Source: Akkermansia muciniphila
GTDB lineage: Bacteria > Verrucomicrobiota > Verrucomicrobiia > Verrucomicrobiales > V1-33
NCBI GenBank assembly: GCA_943331195.2
Contig: CALQKQ020000200.1
Span: 1-6,833, forward strand
Reading direction: 5' to 3'
Length of the DNA stretch: 6,833 nucleotides
The stretch's first letter is position 1, and each line of letters starts with the position of its first letter. The notes below the pieces were generated by a model. The model ran no database searches and was not told where the DNA came from. It was given only the letters and a program-made list of their open reading frames with translations. Below, piece after piece: positions 6,426 to 6,833 of this stretch. A program made the translations under genes and the position numbers.

Positions 6426-6833
6426 ATGACCGCCGAGCGCCAGCAGTTCCGCCTCGCCCTCGGCCTGGCCACCGCCAGCAACGCCCTCCTCATCCTCGCC
6501 ATCGCCTGGGCCATGGCCGTCTCCCAAGGCCTCAGCAGCTCCCACCCCCAGGCCCAAGCCCCAGAGCCCGCTCCCCTCCCCGACCTCGTCTCCCTCGTGC
6601 TCTCCCCCGCTCCCCCAGACGAGCCCTCCCCCCCAGCCAAAGCCTTCGTCACCAGCCCCGACGATCAGCCAGACCTGCCCCCCACCTCCCCAGACCCCGC
6701 CTTCATCTCCAGCGCCAACCTCCGCGCCGCCTCCGAAGCCCCCCCAGACCCCCAAGGCCTCCCCAACCGCGTCTCCCAATCAGGCATCGACCAACCCACC
6801 CTCGACCTCCGCGACAGCACCTTCCGCGACGGC
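6426..6833 (+). CDS. Membrane-anchored proline-rich protein, possibly TonB-like (3' end outside window)
   Basis: ATG at 6426 opens a frame that stays open for 136 codons to the right edge. The layout is a short cytoplasmic start (MTAERQQFR), one hydrophobic segment at about 10-33, a Pro/Ala/Ser/Asp-rich stretch at about 41-92, then a more structured-looking segment from residue 93, FISSANLRAASEAPPDP, followed by GIDQPTLDLRD and FRDG. An N-terminal anchor plus a proline-rich periplasmic spacer is the plan of TonB-type energy transducers. The F-I-S-x-x-N-x-R-A-A-S-E phrase resembles TonB-like proteins I recall from Verrucomicrobiota, but the diagnostic C-terminal domain lies outside the window. 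The gene starts 16 bp after a terminator, so it may have its own promoter or be read through from D. C-ending codon use matches C and D. Coding status is likely; function is tentative. Confidence 0.7.
   Translation, partial: MTAERQQFRLALGLATASNALLILAIAWAMAVSQGLSSSHPQAQAPEPAPLPDLVSLVLSPAPPDEPSPPAKAFVTSPDDQPDLPPTSPDPAFISSANLRAASEAPPDPQGLPNRVSQSGIDQPTLDLRDSTFRDG

Noticed and set aside
6288..6779. A 163-codon minus-strand Gly-rich frame over the D terminator and fifth gene
   Set aside because: It crosses an intrinsic terminator and opposes the fifth gene, and its product is Gly/Glu/Trp-rich low complexity.
1..6833. CRISPR arrays, tRNA or rRNA genes, transposases or insertion-sequence ends
   Set aside because: I looked for spaced identical repeats, cloverleaf-like arms with conserved tRNA loops and transposase motifs, and saw none.

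Overview
The window (6,833 bp, GC-rich) carries what I read as a complete or nearly complete 'Verru_Chthon' cassette. This is a four-protein set (A, B, C, D) that TIGRFAMs first defined from the Verrucomicrobiota genomes Verrucomicrobium spinosum and Chthoniobacter flavus, where it occurs in several copies. The organism is therefore most likely a member of Verrucomicrobiota. The family names are recalled from conserved motifs; no search was run. The biological role of the cassette is, as far as I know, not established.

Layout: (1) Positions 1-3638, minus strand, form one uninterrupted reading frame of 1,212 complete codons. It is cassette protein A, and its C-terminus lies beyond the left edge. 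(2) Positions 3639-3899 are a divergent intergenic region. It is AT-rich near its right end and holds a perfect 8-bp inverted repeat, a strong hairpin and short direct repeats. (3) Positions 3900-6348, plus strand, hold three closely spaced genes for cassette proteins B (164 aa), C (390 aa) and D (230 aa), with gaps of 37 and 51 bp. Each begins with a type IV prepilin leader and methylation helix. (4) Positions 6373-6410 are an intrinsic terminator closing the B-C-D unit. (5) From 6426 to the right edge, plus strand, lies the 5' part of a fifth gene: one N-terminal membrane anchor, a proline-rich stretch, then a conserved-looking segment. It is possibly a TonB-like envelope protein.

How they may work together: B, C and D are prepilin-like proteins with Glu at mature position 5. 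A has a similar N-terminal helix but lacks that Glu, and it carries a K-V-N-V-N-T-A motif resembling one I recall from GspK, the tip pseudopilin of type II secretion. Matching B to GspI/PilV, C to GspJ/PilW, D to GspH/FimT and A to GspK suggests that the cassette encodes a minor-pseudopilin tip complex with a greatly enlarged GspK-like subunit. This is inference. No ATPase, secretin, platform protein or prepilin peptidase is encoded here, so the complex would depend on assembly machinery elsewhere in the genome.

Two window-wide properties stand out. None of the five starts has a recognisable Shine-Dalgarno sequence; all follow pyrimidine-rich leaders. The plus strand is C-rich at third codon positions in both gene directions: A prefers G-ending codons, and C and D prefer C-ending codons. 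That skew explains the many long spurious frames opposite and beside the real genes.
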